DNA of 64,000 nucleotides from Mucilaginibacter sp. SG564 (GCF_013149275.1 NZ_JABGNA010000007.1:376448-440447); one strand, 5' to 3'. Counted from the stretch's first letter, positions 51,753 to 60,744 are shown. The notes: generated by a model from the sequence alone, not told the origin. Numbers and translations: made by a program.

Positions 51753-51830
51753 GGTATCAAGTATCAAGACCGCTCTTTTTTATTCGACTTCCTAAAAAGT
51801 CTTGATACTTGATACTAATTACTTGATACC
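51753..51830. repeat. Inverted GTATCAAGTA repeats between ftsA and ftsZ
   Basis: Arm 1 GGTATCAAGTATCAAGAC (51753-51770) and arm 2 (51800-51830) have the same theme as 1576-1669. Arm 2 has one more unit (TAATTAGTATCAAG) than arm 1. Confidence 0.8.
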
Positions 51831-51837
51831 ATAAAAA

Positions 51838-53178
51838 CTACTTCAAAAAGTCTTCATCATTTATATCATCTTTTATAAATGTGATACTTTTTTTCAGCAA
51901 CCTGTCAAACAAGCCACCTTCCTTTTTGGGCTCGTATTTTGGTTTTTCTGTTCTTGTATCTGCTACAGGTGCCGCGGTCATGTATTCCGTTTTTTGGATA
52001 CCTTTTATCAGCAAGCCAATACCTGTTGCAAAAGTCGGGCTTTGCAGCTCCTCATAAATGTTTTTAGGCAGCACTTCGTTTTTGGCCAGGTGCTCTGTTG
52101 GGTAACCAACGCGGCAATCTAAACCGGTAACAAACTCTACCAATTGACGCAGGTGTTTCAGTTGCGCACCACCACCGGTTATTACAATACCGGCTATCAG
52201 TTTTTTCTCGTAACCTGACGATTTGATCTCGTAGTACACATGCTCTACAATTTCTTCCATACGGGCCTGTATTACGTAGGCCAGGTTTTTCACCGAGATC
52301 TCTTTTGGCTCGCGACCACGTAAACCCGGTACGCAAACAATCTCGTTCTCTTTATTTTCATCAGCCAATGCCGATCCAAACCTTACTTTTAACTGCTCGG
52401 CTATGTTACGCATTACCGAACAACCTTCTCGGATATCCTCGGTCACGCTGTTACCACCAAATGGAATCACGGCAGTATGACGGATAATACCTTCGTGGAA
52501 TATGGCCACGTCGGTAGTACCACCACCAATATCTACCAGTACTACACCAGCTTCTTTTTCCTCTTCGCTCAATACCGATTCGGAAGAAGCGAGTGGCTCC
52601 AAGATCAGGTCCTGGCTATCCAGGGTGGCTTTGTTAACACATTTTACAATGTTTTTGATAGCCGTAACCTGGCCGGATATGATGTGGAAGTTGGCTTCCA
52701 AACGCACACCAGCCATACCTATAGGGTCTTTAATACCCGGCTCGTTATCTACCGTAAACTCTTGCGGCAATACATGGATGATCTCCTCGCCCGGAGGCAT
52801 CACCAGGTTGTACATATCTTCAATGAGCTTATCAATATCCTTACGACCAATTTCTGATTGCAGGTCGCGACGGGTTATCAAACCGCGGTGCTGCAGGCTT
52901 TTTATATGCTGGCCCGCTATACCTACAAACACAACTTTAATATCTACATTGGATTGCGCACCGGCTACATCAACCGCCTGCGAGATCCCTTGTACTGTTT
53001 TATCAATATTTGATACCATACCACGGGTAACACCCGCAGACTCGGCCTTGCCAATTCCTAATACCTCAATCTTCCCGTTCTTGCTCCTGCGCCCAACAAT
53101 GGCGCATATTTTAGTCGTTCCGATATCCAATCCTACTACAATTGGCGAACTTTTTTCTTGAGTTGAGCTTTTGTCCAT
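51838..53178 (-). CDS. ftsA: Cell division protein FtsA
   Basis: A 446-residue actin-like ATPase that anchors FtsZ to the membrane. The phosphate-1 segment VVGLDIGTTKICAIVG (13-28) is followed by the FtsA 1C domain; VDIGGGTTDVAIFHEG (about 215-230) is the second phosphate site and IVITGGGAQLKHLRQL the adenosine site. The C-terminal end GGLFDRLLKKSITFI is a predicted amphipathic membrane helix. It starts 4 bases after the ftsQ stop. The length is slightly above the E. coli protein. Confidence 0.97.
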   Translation of the reverse strand: MDKSSTQEKSSPIVVGLDIGTTKICAIVGRRSKNGKIEVLGIGKAESAGVTRGMVSNIDKTVQGISQAVDVAGAQSNVDIKVVFVGIAGQHIKSLQHRGLITRRDLQSEIGRKDIDKLIEDMYNLVMPPGEEIIHVLPQEFTVDNEPGIKDPIGMAGVRLEANFHIISGQVTAIKNIVKCVNKATLDSQDLILEPLASSESVLSEEEKEAGVVLVDIGGGTTDVAIFHEGIIRHTAVIPFGGNSVTEDIREGCSVMRNIAEQLKVRFGSALADENKENEIVCVPGLRGREPKEISVKNLAYVIQARMEEIVEHVYYEIKSSGYEKKLIAGIVITGGGAQLKHLRQLVEFVTGLDCRVGYPTEHLAKNEVLPKNIYEELQSPTFATGIGLLIKGIQKTEYMTAAPVADTRTEKPKYEPKKEGGLFDRLLKKSITFIKDDINDEDFLK

Positions 53179-53182
53179 ATTC

Positions 53183-54049
53183 CTAATTTATTTGAGATGT
53201 ATCCTTTTCCATTTTTGCAGAATCGGCTTTGAGACTTTTGGCCTTGCTTGCCCTGATTGAATCTGCTTTCATATTTTCATTTTTAACACCAACCACCTGG
53301 CCGGAGTATTTGATATTTATAGTACTGTACTTATCCCAGCCTACTTTGGGCAATACCTGTTTATAAAACGCTATCAGGTTAGCAAATTTTACCTGCAGCG
53401 AATCGGCATTCCCGATCAGTATCCTCTGGCTCCCCACACGCGGGATCAATTCAATTTCGTGGTCTTTATTCACGTACAGCTGTGCTATCTGCGCATCCCA
53501 AAGGGAATCCTTACGGATAAAATCGGCCGTCAGGAACAGATCCTTAGCCAGTTTGGTATGCAAGGAGTCTACATGGTTGGTAAACAGCTCGTCGATAAAA
53601 CCATTGGCCACCAATACCCTTGCAGTAAAATTGGGCGACAGCGGAATCTTTAAACCATGCTGATCTACATAAAAATCCATATCATAATGGTTCATGATAC
53701 GCAATATGGGCTGGCGCTGACTTACCTCGACCCGTAAAACACCGTTCATTTCGGTATAGACCTTGGCAAATTCAATAAATGGATTCGCCTTTAATTTATT
53801 TTCCAGATCCTGTATATCGATCCCTTCCAGTTTGCGCCCTATCAGTGTATGACTGGTAGTTTGCAAAATATGATCAACTTCCTGCTTATCAATAAAATAC
53901 TGACTACCGGGTATATTAACCTTTACCGCCGTACAAATAACACTACCCTTTTTTGCTTCAATAAAACTCATGAGCGTGATGAGGCCACCCAGGCAAATTA
54001 CCCAGGCAGATATGATCAACACACGCTTCCAAATGAGTTTTCTATTCAT
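53183..54049 (-). CDS. ftsQ: Cell division protein FtsQ
   Basis: A 288-residue bitopic protein with a single N-terminal helix (about 9-29) and a periplasmic part. It has a POTRA-like segment with FIDKQEVDHILQTTSHTLIGRKL and the following FAKVYTEMNGVLRVEVSQRQPILRI. Sequence identity in FtsQ is low; the place between murC and ftsA decides the name. The tail is rich in Lys, Ala and Asp. Its first codons overlap the end of murC by 8 bases, so translation is probably coupled. Confidence 0.85.
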   Translation of the reverse strand: MNRKLIWKRVLIISAWVICLGGLITLMSFIEAKKGSVICTAVKVNIPGSQYFIDKQEVDHILQTTSHTLIGRKLEGIDIQDLENKLKANPFIEFAKVYTEMNGVLRVEVSQRQPILRIMNHYDMDFYVDQHGLKIPLSPNFTARVLVANGFIDELFTNHVDSLHTKLAKDLFLTADFIRKDSLWDAQIAQLYVNKDHEIELIPRVGSQRILIGNADSLQVKFANLIAFYKQVLPKVGWDKYSTINIKYSGQVVGVKNENMKADSIRASKAKSLKADSAKMEKDTSQIN

Positions 54050-55400
54050 TACTCAATATTTCTTTTAAAGAATGAACCAAAGTATCAATATCACCAGCAC
54101 CTACGGTAAGCAATAACTCTGGCTGCTCATTGGTTACCGCATCCAGCGCCTCTTGTTTGCTTAGTTTCCGTTTGTTTTGCAGCTCCATCCTGTTCAGCAA
54201 CATTTCTGAGTTAACGCCCTCTATAGGCAATTCACGTGCCGGATAAATATCCAGCATGATCAATTCGTCAACCATATCCAGCACCTCGGCAAAACCTTCA
54301 GCAAAATCACGTGTGCGCGTATATAAATGTGGCTGAAAAATGGTGGTCAGCTTTTTGTTGGGGTACAGCTTTTTTACTGAGGATATACATGCCCGTAATT
54401 CTTCAGGGTGATGCGCATAATCATCAATATAAATATGCTGTGGTGTTTTCACGATGTATTCAAACCTACGTTTAACACCTCTGAATGACCCCAGCGCGCT
54501 TTTTATAGCACCGGTATCAACATCTAATCGCAAAACAGCTTCTATGGCTGCAACCGCGTTTTCCACATTGTGTGTTCCGGCTATACCCATTTTGATGTTG
54601 GGGATGGTGACGTCAGCATTCACAAAATCAAAGTAAAAATCGCCGTCTTCAATACGTACGTTGGCTGCATGCGCATCGGCTGTAGCATCATTGAGCGCAT
54701 AAGTATAGCCCGTATCCAAAGGCAAGCCTTTTTTATGAACCAGTGTACCGCCGCTTTTTATTTGTGAGGCGAACAGTTGGAACGACTCGGTTAAATGCGC
54801 GTGATCGCCGTAAATATCCAGGTGATCGGCATCCATCGAAGTGATGATAGCCACATCCGGGAAAAGGGTAAGAAACGAACGATCGTACTCATCGGCCTCA
54901 ACCACCATCACATTGCTTTTACCATACAGCACATTACTTTGGTAATTGGATGATATACCACCCAAAAATGCCGAGCAATCATTACCAGAATCTTTAAGGA
55001 TATGCGCCACCATGGTTGAGGTGGTTGTTTTACCATGCGTACCCGCAACCGCTATAGTGAAGGAACTTTTACTGATCAGCCCCAAAACCTGCGACCGTTT
55101 GAACAGCTCGAATCCTTTATTTTTAAAATAGTTTAATATAACAGAATCTTTAGGAACAGCCGGGGTATAAATAACCAGGGTATCATCGCAAAGCTGTTGG
55201 AAACTCATCGGGATCCAATCGGCCCGGTCATCAAAGATGATCCGGATACCTTCGTTGTGCAGATCATTGGTCAAATCCGTCGCCGTTTTATCATAACCGC
55301 AAACAACACACCCTAAATGATGGAAATAACGAGCCAGGCCGCTCATCCCGATGCCGCCTATACCTATAAGGTAAACTCTTTTGATGTTATGCAGTTCCAT
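54042..55400 (-). CDS. murC: UDP-N-acetylmuramate--L-alanine ligase
   Basis: A 452-residue cytoplasmic ATP-dependent ligase that adds L-alanine to UDP-MurNAc, the first peptide step of peptidoglycan. A GIGGIGMSGLA loop at 13-23 starts the UDP-binding domain; the P-loop AGTHGKTTTS is at 119-128; DADHLDIYGDH and GVKRRFEYI mark the later domains; IDDYAHHPEELR is near 325. It overlaps ftsQ by 8 bases and follows murG by 54 bases. Confidence 0.97.
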   Translation of the reverse strand: MELHNIKRVYLIGIGGIGMSGLARYFHHLGCVVCGYDKTATDLTNDLHNEGIRIIFDDRADWIPMSFQQLCDDTLVIYTPAVPKDSVILNYFKNKGFELFKRSQVLGLISKSSFTIAVAGTHGKTTTSTMVAHILKDSGNDCSAFLGGISSNYQSNVLYGKSNVMVVEADEYDRSFLTLFPDVAIITSMDADHLDIYGDHAHLTESFQLFASQIKSGGTLVHKKGLPLDTGYTYALNDATADAHAANVRIEDGDFYFDFVNADVTIPNIKMGIAGTHNVENAVAAIEAVLRLDVDTGAIKSALGSFRGVKRRFEYIVKTPQHIYIDDYAHHPEELRACISSVKKLYPNKKLTTIFQPHLYTRTRDFAEGFAEVLDMVDELIMLDIYPARELPIEGVNSEMLLNRMELQNKRKLSKQEALDAVTNEQPELLLTVGAGDIDTLVHSLKEILSNE

Positions 55401-55418
55401 TGTTTTAATTTTAAAAAA

Positions 55419-55448
55419 GGCCCTCCTCTTTTGGGGAGAAGGAGGACC
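55419..55448. repeat. Hairpin between murG and murC
   Basis: GGCCCTCC (55419-55426) pairs with GGAGGACC (55441-55448), one G-T pair, with a loop containing TTTTGGGGAGA. It resembles a shrunken CCTCTCC-type repeat in the 54-base gap. On the minus strand it would sit in the murC leader. Confidence 0.45.
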
Positions 55449-55454
55449 ATAATT

Positions 55455-56564
55455 TTAATTGTTGTTGTTTATTGTTATTTTTAATAATTCGCGTGCAATA
55501 ACTTCGTCGGCATCAGGCATGGCCATTTTGCCAATATTAGTACTTAGTTTCTTTTGTAAATTTCTGTCGTGTAACAATTCAAGCGCTTTATCAACCAGCT
55601 TTTCTTCGGCGTCCCTGTCGGCCAAAAAAACAGCTGCGTCTTCCTCAACCAGCGCCAGCGCATTTTTTGTCTGGTGATCTTCGGCTACATTAGGTGATGG
55701 TACCAGGATCACCGGTTTTTTAACCATGCACAACTCGGCAATAGTACCGGCACCGGCACGTGATATAATGATATCGGCAGCAGCATAAGCAAGGTCCATT
55801 CGTGTTAAAAACTCCCTGATCTTCACATCAGGATGATGGTCTTCACCTAACTTCGCAATAATCTGTTTATAATAATACTTGCCGGTTTGCCATATAACCT
55901 GAACATCGGCAGCAATCAATTTATCTAAACCGGCGGCTATGCTATTGTTTAACGTAAGTGCCCCAAGGCTACCACCAGTTATTAATACCGTTTTCTTGAA
56001 GGCCGAAAGCTTAAACAGCTCCAACGCCTGCATATGTTTACCGGCCACGTTCACCGAATCGCGGCGGATGGGATTACCCGTTTTAATAATTTTTCCGGCA
56101 GGGAAAAACTTGTCCATGCCGTCAAAGGCCACGCATATTTTTTGGGCATTTTTACCCAGCCATTTATTAGTGATACCCGCGTAAGAGTTTTGCTCCTGTA
56201 TGAGGTAAGGGATATTTTTTAACGATGCAGCATACAACAACGGCCCCGAAGCATAGCCACCAACGCCTACAGCGGCATCGGGTTTAAAATCCTTAATAAT
56301 TTTAAGTGCCCGGCGTACACTGTTTAACAGTTTGACAGGGAACATCACGTTTTTCCAAACAGACTTGCGTTGTATACCCTGGATGTCCAGACCAATAATC
56401 TTATAACCGGCAGCCGGAACTTTCTCCATCTCCATACGGCCATTAGCACCCACAAACAATATCTCGATAGCCGGATCAATATTTTTTAAAGCATTGGCAA
56501 TAGCAATAGCCGGGAAGATGTGTCCTCCTGTTCCGCCACCACTGATGATTATTCTCTTTGCCAT
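55455..56564 (-). CDS. murG: UDP-GlcNAc:lipid I N-acetylglucosaminyltransferase MurG
   Basis: A 369-residue GT-B glycosyltransferase at the inner face of the membrane that makes lipid II. The first motif GGGTGGHIFPA (9-19) and the second, LVTGGSLGA-like, are present (TGGSLGALTLN); the UDP-GlcNAc site is in SRAGAGTIAEL. The length is normal. It lies between ftsW and murC in the usual dcw order, with a 54-base gap downstream. Confidence 0.97.
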   Translation of the reverse strand: MAKRIIISGGGTGGHIFPAIAIANALKNIDPAIEILFVGANGRMEMEKVPAAGYKIIGLDIQGIQRKSVWKNVMFPVKLLNSVRRALKIIKDFKPDAAVGVGGYASGPLLYAASLKNIPYLIQEQNSYAGITNKWLGKNAQKICVAFDGMDKFFPAGKIIKTGNPIRRDSVNVAGKHMQALELFKLSAFKKTVLITGGSLGALTLNNSIAAGLDKLIAADVQVIWQTGKYYYKQIIAKLGEDHHPDVKIREFLTRMDLAYAAADIIISRAGAGTIAELCMVKKPVILVPSPNVAEDHQTKNALALVEEDAAVFLADRDAEEKLVDKALELLHDRNLQKKLSTNIGKMAMPDADEVIARELLKITINNNN

Positions 56565-56570
56565 TTTTTT

Positions 56571-56640
56571 AACTTTAAAAACTAAATTCTAAACTCTAAA
56601 TCCCAAAACTCCGTCTCACTAAATCACTCATTCACTAATT
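56571..56640. repeat. Degenerate CTAAATTCTAAACT and CACTAAATCACT repeats
   Basis: 56571-56611 repeats AACT-TTAAAAACTAAATTCTAAACTCTAAATCCC units. 56616-56640 is TCACTAAATCACTCATTCACT plus AATT. Together they fill the gap between ftsW and murG; the last bases overlap the ftsW stop. Confidence 0.7.
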
Positions 56641-57790
56641 AAGCTCGGGCCGTCCTGATCTCGCCCACCACTACTTTTTTAGGTTCTTCAATATCACGGC
56701 TAACCGACAGTATGATACCAAACGCCACACTGGTAAATAATATCGATGTACCACCCATACTCACGAACGGTAGTGGCACACCCGTTACCGGCCCTAATCC
56801 TACCGCCACCGCCATATTGGCAAATGCTTGTATAGTTAAGCTAAAACTTAAACCACAAGCCAGTAACGCGCCAAAAGCCTTCGGGGCCTTCGTCACAATT
56901 TTTATGCACCTGTATAGTAAAAATAGGTAAATGCCTATCAGGGCAAGTCCGCCTATAAGTCCATACTCCTCAATAATAATGGCGTATATTTCGTCGGAGT
57001 AGGACTCTGGCAGATAATTTCTTTCGGTACTGTTGCCCGGGCCTTTGCCAAATATGCCGCCACTGGCAATAGCTATTTTGGCATGATCTGATTGAAACGA
57101 CTTATCGGGCTTTGCCAGTTCAGGATGTAAAAATGTTTTCACCCTGGAAATACGTGTTTCACGCCGTGGGCCTAAAAACAAAACTGCCATTAACAATATA
57201 AATCCGGCTACACAAACCATTGATATTTGCTTAATACTGATACGCCCTATGATGAGCAATAAAATGCTTACCCCAAACAACATCAGCGCAGTTGATAAGT
57301 TGGCTGGTGCTATCAATACAAATACCAGGCAAACTGCGCCCATAATTGGTAAAAAGGATTCTTTGACATCCTTAATGTTTTCCTGCTTGCGCGAAAGGGT
57401 ACGTGCCAGGTAGGTGATCAAAGCCAGTTTAGCCAAATCCGATGTCTGGAAACTAAGTCCTATCACGGGGATATTTATCCACCGGCTGGCCTCGTTTATG
57501 CGTGCGCCAAATAATAGTGTATATAGCAACAACGGTATGGTCACAATCATCATGATCTTGGAGATACCTGCATAGTAACGATAATCGAGCTTGTGCGAAA
57601 TATACATCAGCGCGATACCGCCCACCACCATAGCGAGATGTTTCATCAGGATCGACTCGACCCCAACGCCACGCTTATAAGCCAGCGTACCGGTTGAACT
57701 GTATACCGCCAACAGGGATATAACAGAAAGCAATATGACTATAAGCCATATCCAGCGGTCGCCTTTTGTATTACTGAGTATCCTGTGCAT
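56639..57790 (-). CDS. ftsW: Lipid II polymerase FtsW (SEDS family)
   Basis: A 383-residue ten-helix membrane glycosyltransferase for septal peptidoglycan, working with FtsI. Marks are the first-helix SLLAVYSSTGTLAYKRG, then LALITYLARTLS, an EEYGLIGGL segment near 276-284, and VPLPFVSMGGTSIL near 340, the SEDS signature. The C-terminal tail is short and basic. It lies between murD and murG, as in typical dcw clusters. Confidence 0.93.
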   Translation of the reverse strand: MHRILSNTKGDRWIWLIVILLSVISLLAVYSSTGTLAYKRGVGVESILMKHLAMVVGGIALMYISHKLDYRYYAGISKIMMIVTIPLLLYTLLFGARINEASRWINIPVIGLSFQTSDLAKLALITYLARTLSRKQENIKDVKESFLPIMGAVCLVFVLIAPANLSTALMLFGVSILLLIIGRISIKQISMVCVAGFILLMAVLFLGPRRETRISRVKTFLHPELAKPDKSFQSDHAKIAIASGGIFGKGPGNSTERNYLPESYSDEIYAIIIEEYGLIGGLALIGIYLFLLYRCIKIVTKAPKAFGALLACGLSFSLTIQAFANMAVAVGLGPVTGVPLPFVSMGGTSILFTSVAFGIILSVSRDIEEPKKVVVGEIRTARA

Positions 57791-57813
57791 TTCTTAACTT
57801 TTTACTTTTTTTG

Positions 57814-57887
57814 TCCATGGACCATAGTCAATAGTCCTTAGATCTTATTTTCTTTTTCCATGGACTATTGACCATAGTCTATGGACC
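57814..57887. repeat. Inverted degenerate CCATGGACTATTG repeats
   Basis: Left arm TCCATGGACCATAGTCAATA plus GTCC (57814-57837), right arm CCATGGACTATTGACCATAG plus TCTATGGACC (57858-57887). They are imperfect complements and fill the gap between murD and ftsW. Confidence 0.8.
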
Positions 57888-57892
57888 TCATT

Positions 57893-59269
57893 CTATAATT
57901 CCCTTACCGCAGCTTTAAACTGATTGCCGCGATCTTCATAATTTTTAAACAGATCAAAACTGGCACAAGCAGGTGATAACAATACGGTATCGCCTTTTTC
58001 GGCCAGGTGGAATGATACCTGTACCGCTTCGGCAGCTGAGCCTGTATTCACGATCACTTCTACATCATCCTCAAAAGCATCGTGGATACGTTTATTGTCT
58101 TTACCCAGGCACACTATAGCTTTTACCTTTTGCTTTACCAGCTGTTTCAACATATTATAGTCATTGCCCTTGTCAACACCACCAAGGATCAATACCACAT
58201 CAGTAGTCATACTTTCGAGCGCATACCACGTTGAATTAACATTGGTAGCTTTAGAATCATTGATAAAGCTGATACCGGATATTTTGCCAACCGACTCCAG
58301 CCTGTGCTCGATATTTTTAAAGTTGCCCATACTCTCCCTCATCGATTCATTGCGCAATTCGAGCACTTTTGCAACAATACCTGATGCCATGGAGTTGTAA
58401 ATGTTGTGCTTACCCTGCAGGGCTAATTCTTTAATTGACATTTGAAAATGTTCTTGTGTTGTGTTAATGACAATATTGTCGTTTTCGAGATATGCTCCCG
58501 GTTTAATCGTAGTTTCAATTGAAAAGGGTAACTGCTGTGCTTCAAACGTCCGCCCGGCCATCCCTTTGATGGTTTCCGGGTCATCGGCACAGTAAATAAA
58601 ATAATCGGCCGCTGTTTGATTTTGCGTTACACGAAATTTTGATGCCGCGTAATTTTCCAGCTTATAATCGTACCTGTCTAAATGATCAGGCGTAATATTG
58701 AGCAAAACAGCAATGTCAACCTTAAACCGGTACATGTCATCCAACATAAAGCTGCTTAGCTCCAACACATAATATTCAAATTTTTCGGTGGCCACCTGGT
58801 AAGCAAAGCTTTTACCAATGTTGCCGGCTAAACCCACATTTAATCCCGCGTTCTTTAGGATATGATAAGTTAAGCTGGTAGTAGTAGTTTTTCCGTTTGA
58901 ACCGGTAATTCCTACTATTTTAGCGTCGCAATATCTTCCTGCAAACTCTATCTCCGAAATAACCGGGATGCCTTTTTCCCGCAGCTTTTTAACAATAGGG
59001 GCTTTTTCGGGTATCCCCGGACTTTTGATCACTTCAACAGTGTTCAGTATTTCTGCCTCGGTATGCTGGTTCTCTTCAAAGCGAATGTTCCAGTCCTGTA
59101 GTTGTTTTTTATAATTATCAGCAATGGCACCAAAATCCGAAACAAAAACATCATAACCCTGCTGTTGAGCAAGATACGCCGCACCTACACCACTTTCACC
59201 CGCGCCGAGAATGGCGAGCCTTTGAGTGGCGAGTAGTGAGTTTTGAGTTATGTGTTCCGTCTGATTCAT
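57893..59269 (-). CDS. murD: UDP-N-acetylmuramoylalanine--D-glutamate ligase
   Basis: A 458-residue cytoplasmic ligase adding D-Glu to UDP-MurNAc-L-Ala. The UDP-binding loop AILGAGESGVGAAYLAQQQGYDVFVSD begins at residue 19 (blocks of it), the P-loop GITGSNGKTTTTS is at 120-132, and ITPDHLDRYDY and FINDSKATN mark the other domains. Residues 2-17 (NQTEHITQNSLLATQR) are encoded by the degenerate repeat at 59224-59250, so either the repeat has entered the gene or a later non-ATG start is used; no ATG lies before the conserved loop. Confidence 0.95.
   Translation of the reverse strand: MNQTEHITQNSLLATQRLAILGAGESGVGAAYLAQQQGYDVFVSDFGAIADNYKKQLQDWNIRFEENQHTEAEILNTVEVIKSPGIPEKAPIVKKLREKGIPVISEIEFAGRYCDAKIVGITGSNGKTTTTSLTYHILKNAGLNVGLAGNIGKSFAYQVATEKFEYYVLELSSFMLDDMYRFKVDIAVLLNITPDHLDRYDYKLENYAASKFRVTQNQTAADYFIYCADDPETIKGMAGRTFEAQQLPFSIETTIKPGAYLENDNIVINTTQEHFQMSIKELALQGKHNIYNSMASGIVAKVLELRNESMRESMGNFKNIEHRLESVGKISGISFINDSKATNVNSTWYALESMTTDVVLILGGVDKGNDYNMLKQLVKQKVKAIVCLGKDNKRIHDAFEDDVEVIVNTGSAAEAVQVSFHLAEKGDTVLLSPACASFDLFKNYEDRGNQFKAAVREL
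59224..59250. repeat. Degenerate GAGTGGCGAGTAGTGAG repeat in the murD start region
   Basis: It reads GAGTGGCGAGTAGTGAG-TTTTGAGTTA. Its complement, ACTCAAAACTCAC-TACTCGCCACTC, has the same theme as 41138-41186 with a 13-base exact match. It lies inside codons 6-15 of the murD frame. Confidence 0.75.
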
Positions 59270-59300
59270 TATTCTATTGCACTATATATTTTTTTGTCCT

Positions 59301-59330
59301 GTCTCTTGATTCTTATTTCTTGATTCTCTT
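59301..59330. repeat. Degenerate CTTGATTCTTATTT repeats between mraY and murD
   Basis: GTCTCTTGATTCTTATTTCT plus TGATTCTCTT. The 24-mer starting TCTTGATTCTTATTTC differs at two bases from a 24-mer at 49989-50012 downstream of ftsZ. Confidence 0.7.
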
Positions 59331-60570
59331 ATCTCAACTTCAATGTTATAATGGTTATAATGGCCAGTATGATACCAATGATCCAGAAGCGGGTAACAAT
59401 CTTGGCTTCGTGGAACCCTTTTTTTTGATAATGATGATGTAGCGGCGCCATTAAAAATATCCGCCGGCCCTCGCCCGATCTTTTCTTGGTGTATTTAAAC
59501 CAACCTACCTGCATAATAACCGATATATTTTCGATCAGGAATACGCCACATAGCACCGGAAGCAATAGCTCTTTTCGTATTACGATAGCAAAAACAGCGA
59601 TGATGCCGCCTATGGCCAAACTACCTGTATCGCCCATAAATACCTGGGCCGGATAGGAATTGTACCATAAAAAGCCCACACAGGCCCCAACAAATGCGCC
59701 CGCAAATATTACCAGTTCGCCCGAGTTGGGTAAAAACATAATGTTCAGATAATCGGCCATGGCAATGTTACCGGATACATAAGCCAGTATGGCCAGCGTA
59801 ATACCAATAATTGCTGAAGTACCAGTGGCCAATCCGTCGATACCATCGGTAATATTTGCTCCATTGGATATAAAAGTGATGATCACAATAACAAAAAACA
59901 GGAACACGACCAATCCGTATTGCTCATAACCAGGTCCCAGGAATTTGAGCACTTTGGAGTAATCAAACTCATTGTTCTTATAAAAAGGCATAGTGGTTTT
60001 TGTTGACCGCACATCCTGGGTATAAACCGGCACATCCCTTTTCATATGAAACTCAACCGGGGCATCAACTTTTACAGGTAGTTTAACTTCCTGCCTGATC
60101 ACAATATCCGTATTGAAATACATTGTCCAGCCGATGATCAGTGAGAGACCTACCTGCCCGATGATCTTAAATCTTCCGGCAAGGCCTTCTTTGTTTTTCC
60201 TGAAAACTTTGATATAATCATCCAAAAAACCAATTGCGCCCAGCCATACTGTGGTAATCAGCATCAGGATAATATAAACGTTACCGAGTTTAGCAAACAG
60301 CAAAGTAGGAATCAGGATACCTAATAAAATAATGATACCACCCATGGTAGGCGTACCCGATTTTTGCATTTGGCCTTCCAGACCCAGGTTTCGTACCGTT
60401 TCGCCCACTTGTTTAAAACGCAGGTAATCGATAAGCCTACGGCCATAAACCGTAGTGATAATCAACGATGTTATTACAGCCATAGCGGTACGGAAAGTGA
60501 TATACTGAAATACCCCTGCCCCCGGAATACTGAAGTTTTTACTTAGATATGTAAATAAATAATATAACAT
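59329..60570 (-). CDS. mraY: Phospho-N-acetylmuramoyl-pentapeptide-transferase
   Basis: A 413-residue ten-helix enzyme that links UDP-MurNAc-pentapeptide to undecaprenyl phosphate to give lipid I. Marks are GTPTMGGI (73-80), the DDYIKVFRKNKEGL loop with the Asp pair, NITDGIDGLATG and MGDTGSLAIGG, and MAPLHHHYQKKG near the end. It is about 50 residues longer than the E. coli enzyme because of a polar insert (about 165-215, KLPVKVDAPVEFHMKRDV and on), common in Bacteroidota. It lies between murE and murD. Confidence 0.97.
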   Translation of the reverse strand: MLYYLFTYLSKNFSIPGAGVFQYITFRTAMAVITSLIITTVYGRRLIDYLRFKQVGETVRNLGLEGQMQKSGTPTMGGIIILLGILIPTLLFAKLGNVYIILMLITTVWLGAIGFLDDYIKVFRKNKEGLAGRFKIIGQVGLSLIIGWTMYFNTDIVIRQEVKLPVKVDAPVEFHMKRDVPVYTQDVRSTKTTMPFYKNNEFDYSKVLKFLGPGYEQYGLVVFLFFVIVIITFISNGANITDGIDGLATGTSAIIGITLAILAYVSGNIAMADYLNIMFLPNSGELVIFAGAFVGACVGFLWYNSYPAQVFMGDTGSLAIGGIIAVFAIVIRKELLLPVLCGVFLIENISVIMQVGWFKYTKKRSGEGRRIFLMAPLHHHYQKKGFHEAKIVTRFWIIGIILAIITIITLKLR

Positions 60571-60580
60571 CCCTTTTTAA

Positions 60581-60650
60581 ATGTGCTGATGTGCAGATTT
60601 CAAATGTGCAGGTATGCTGATGTGCATATGTGCGGATTATCGATGTGCAG
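60581..60650. repeat. ATGTGCAG tandem repeats between murE and mraY
   Basis: Six units ATGTGC(T/A/G)(G/T) start at 60581, 60589, 60604, 60620, 60628 and 60643, plus one ATGCTG. Units are separated by 0-8 bases. No inverted partner is seen. The rest of the 174-base gap is AT-rich. Confidence 0.8.
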
Positions 60651-60744
60651 ATCGTGGTTTATGTTTTGATTACTTCTACTCGTTTATTTATATTAATTGG
60701 TTGTTGAAATTATCTTCCCTAAAATTTTAACTATTGACTCTTAT

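Noticed and set aside
41138..60650. CRISPR array
   Set aside because: Repeats are short, degenerate and inverted, with no constant spacer length and no cas genes.
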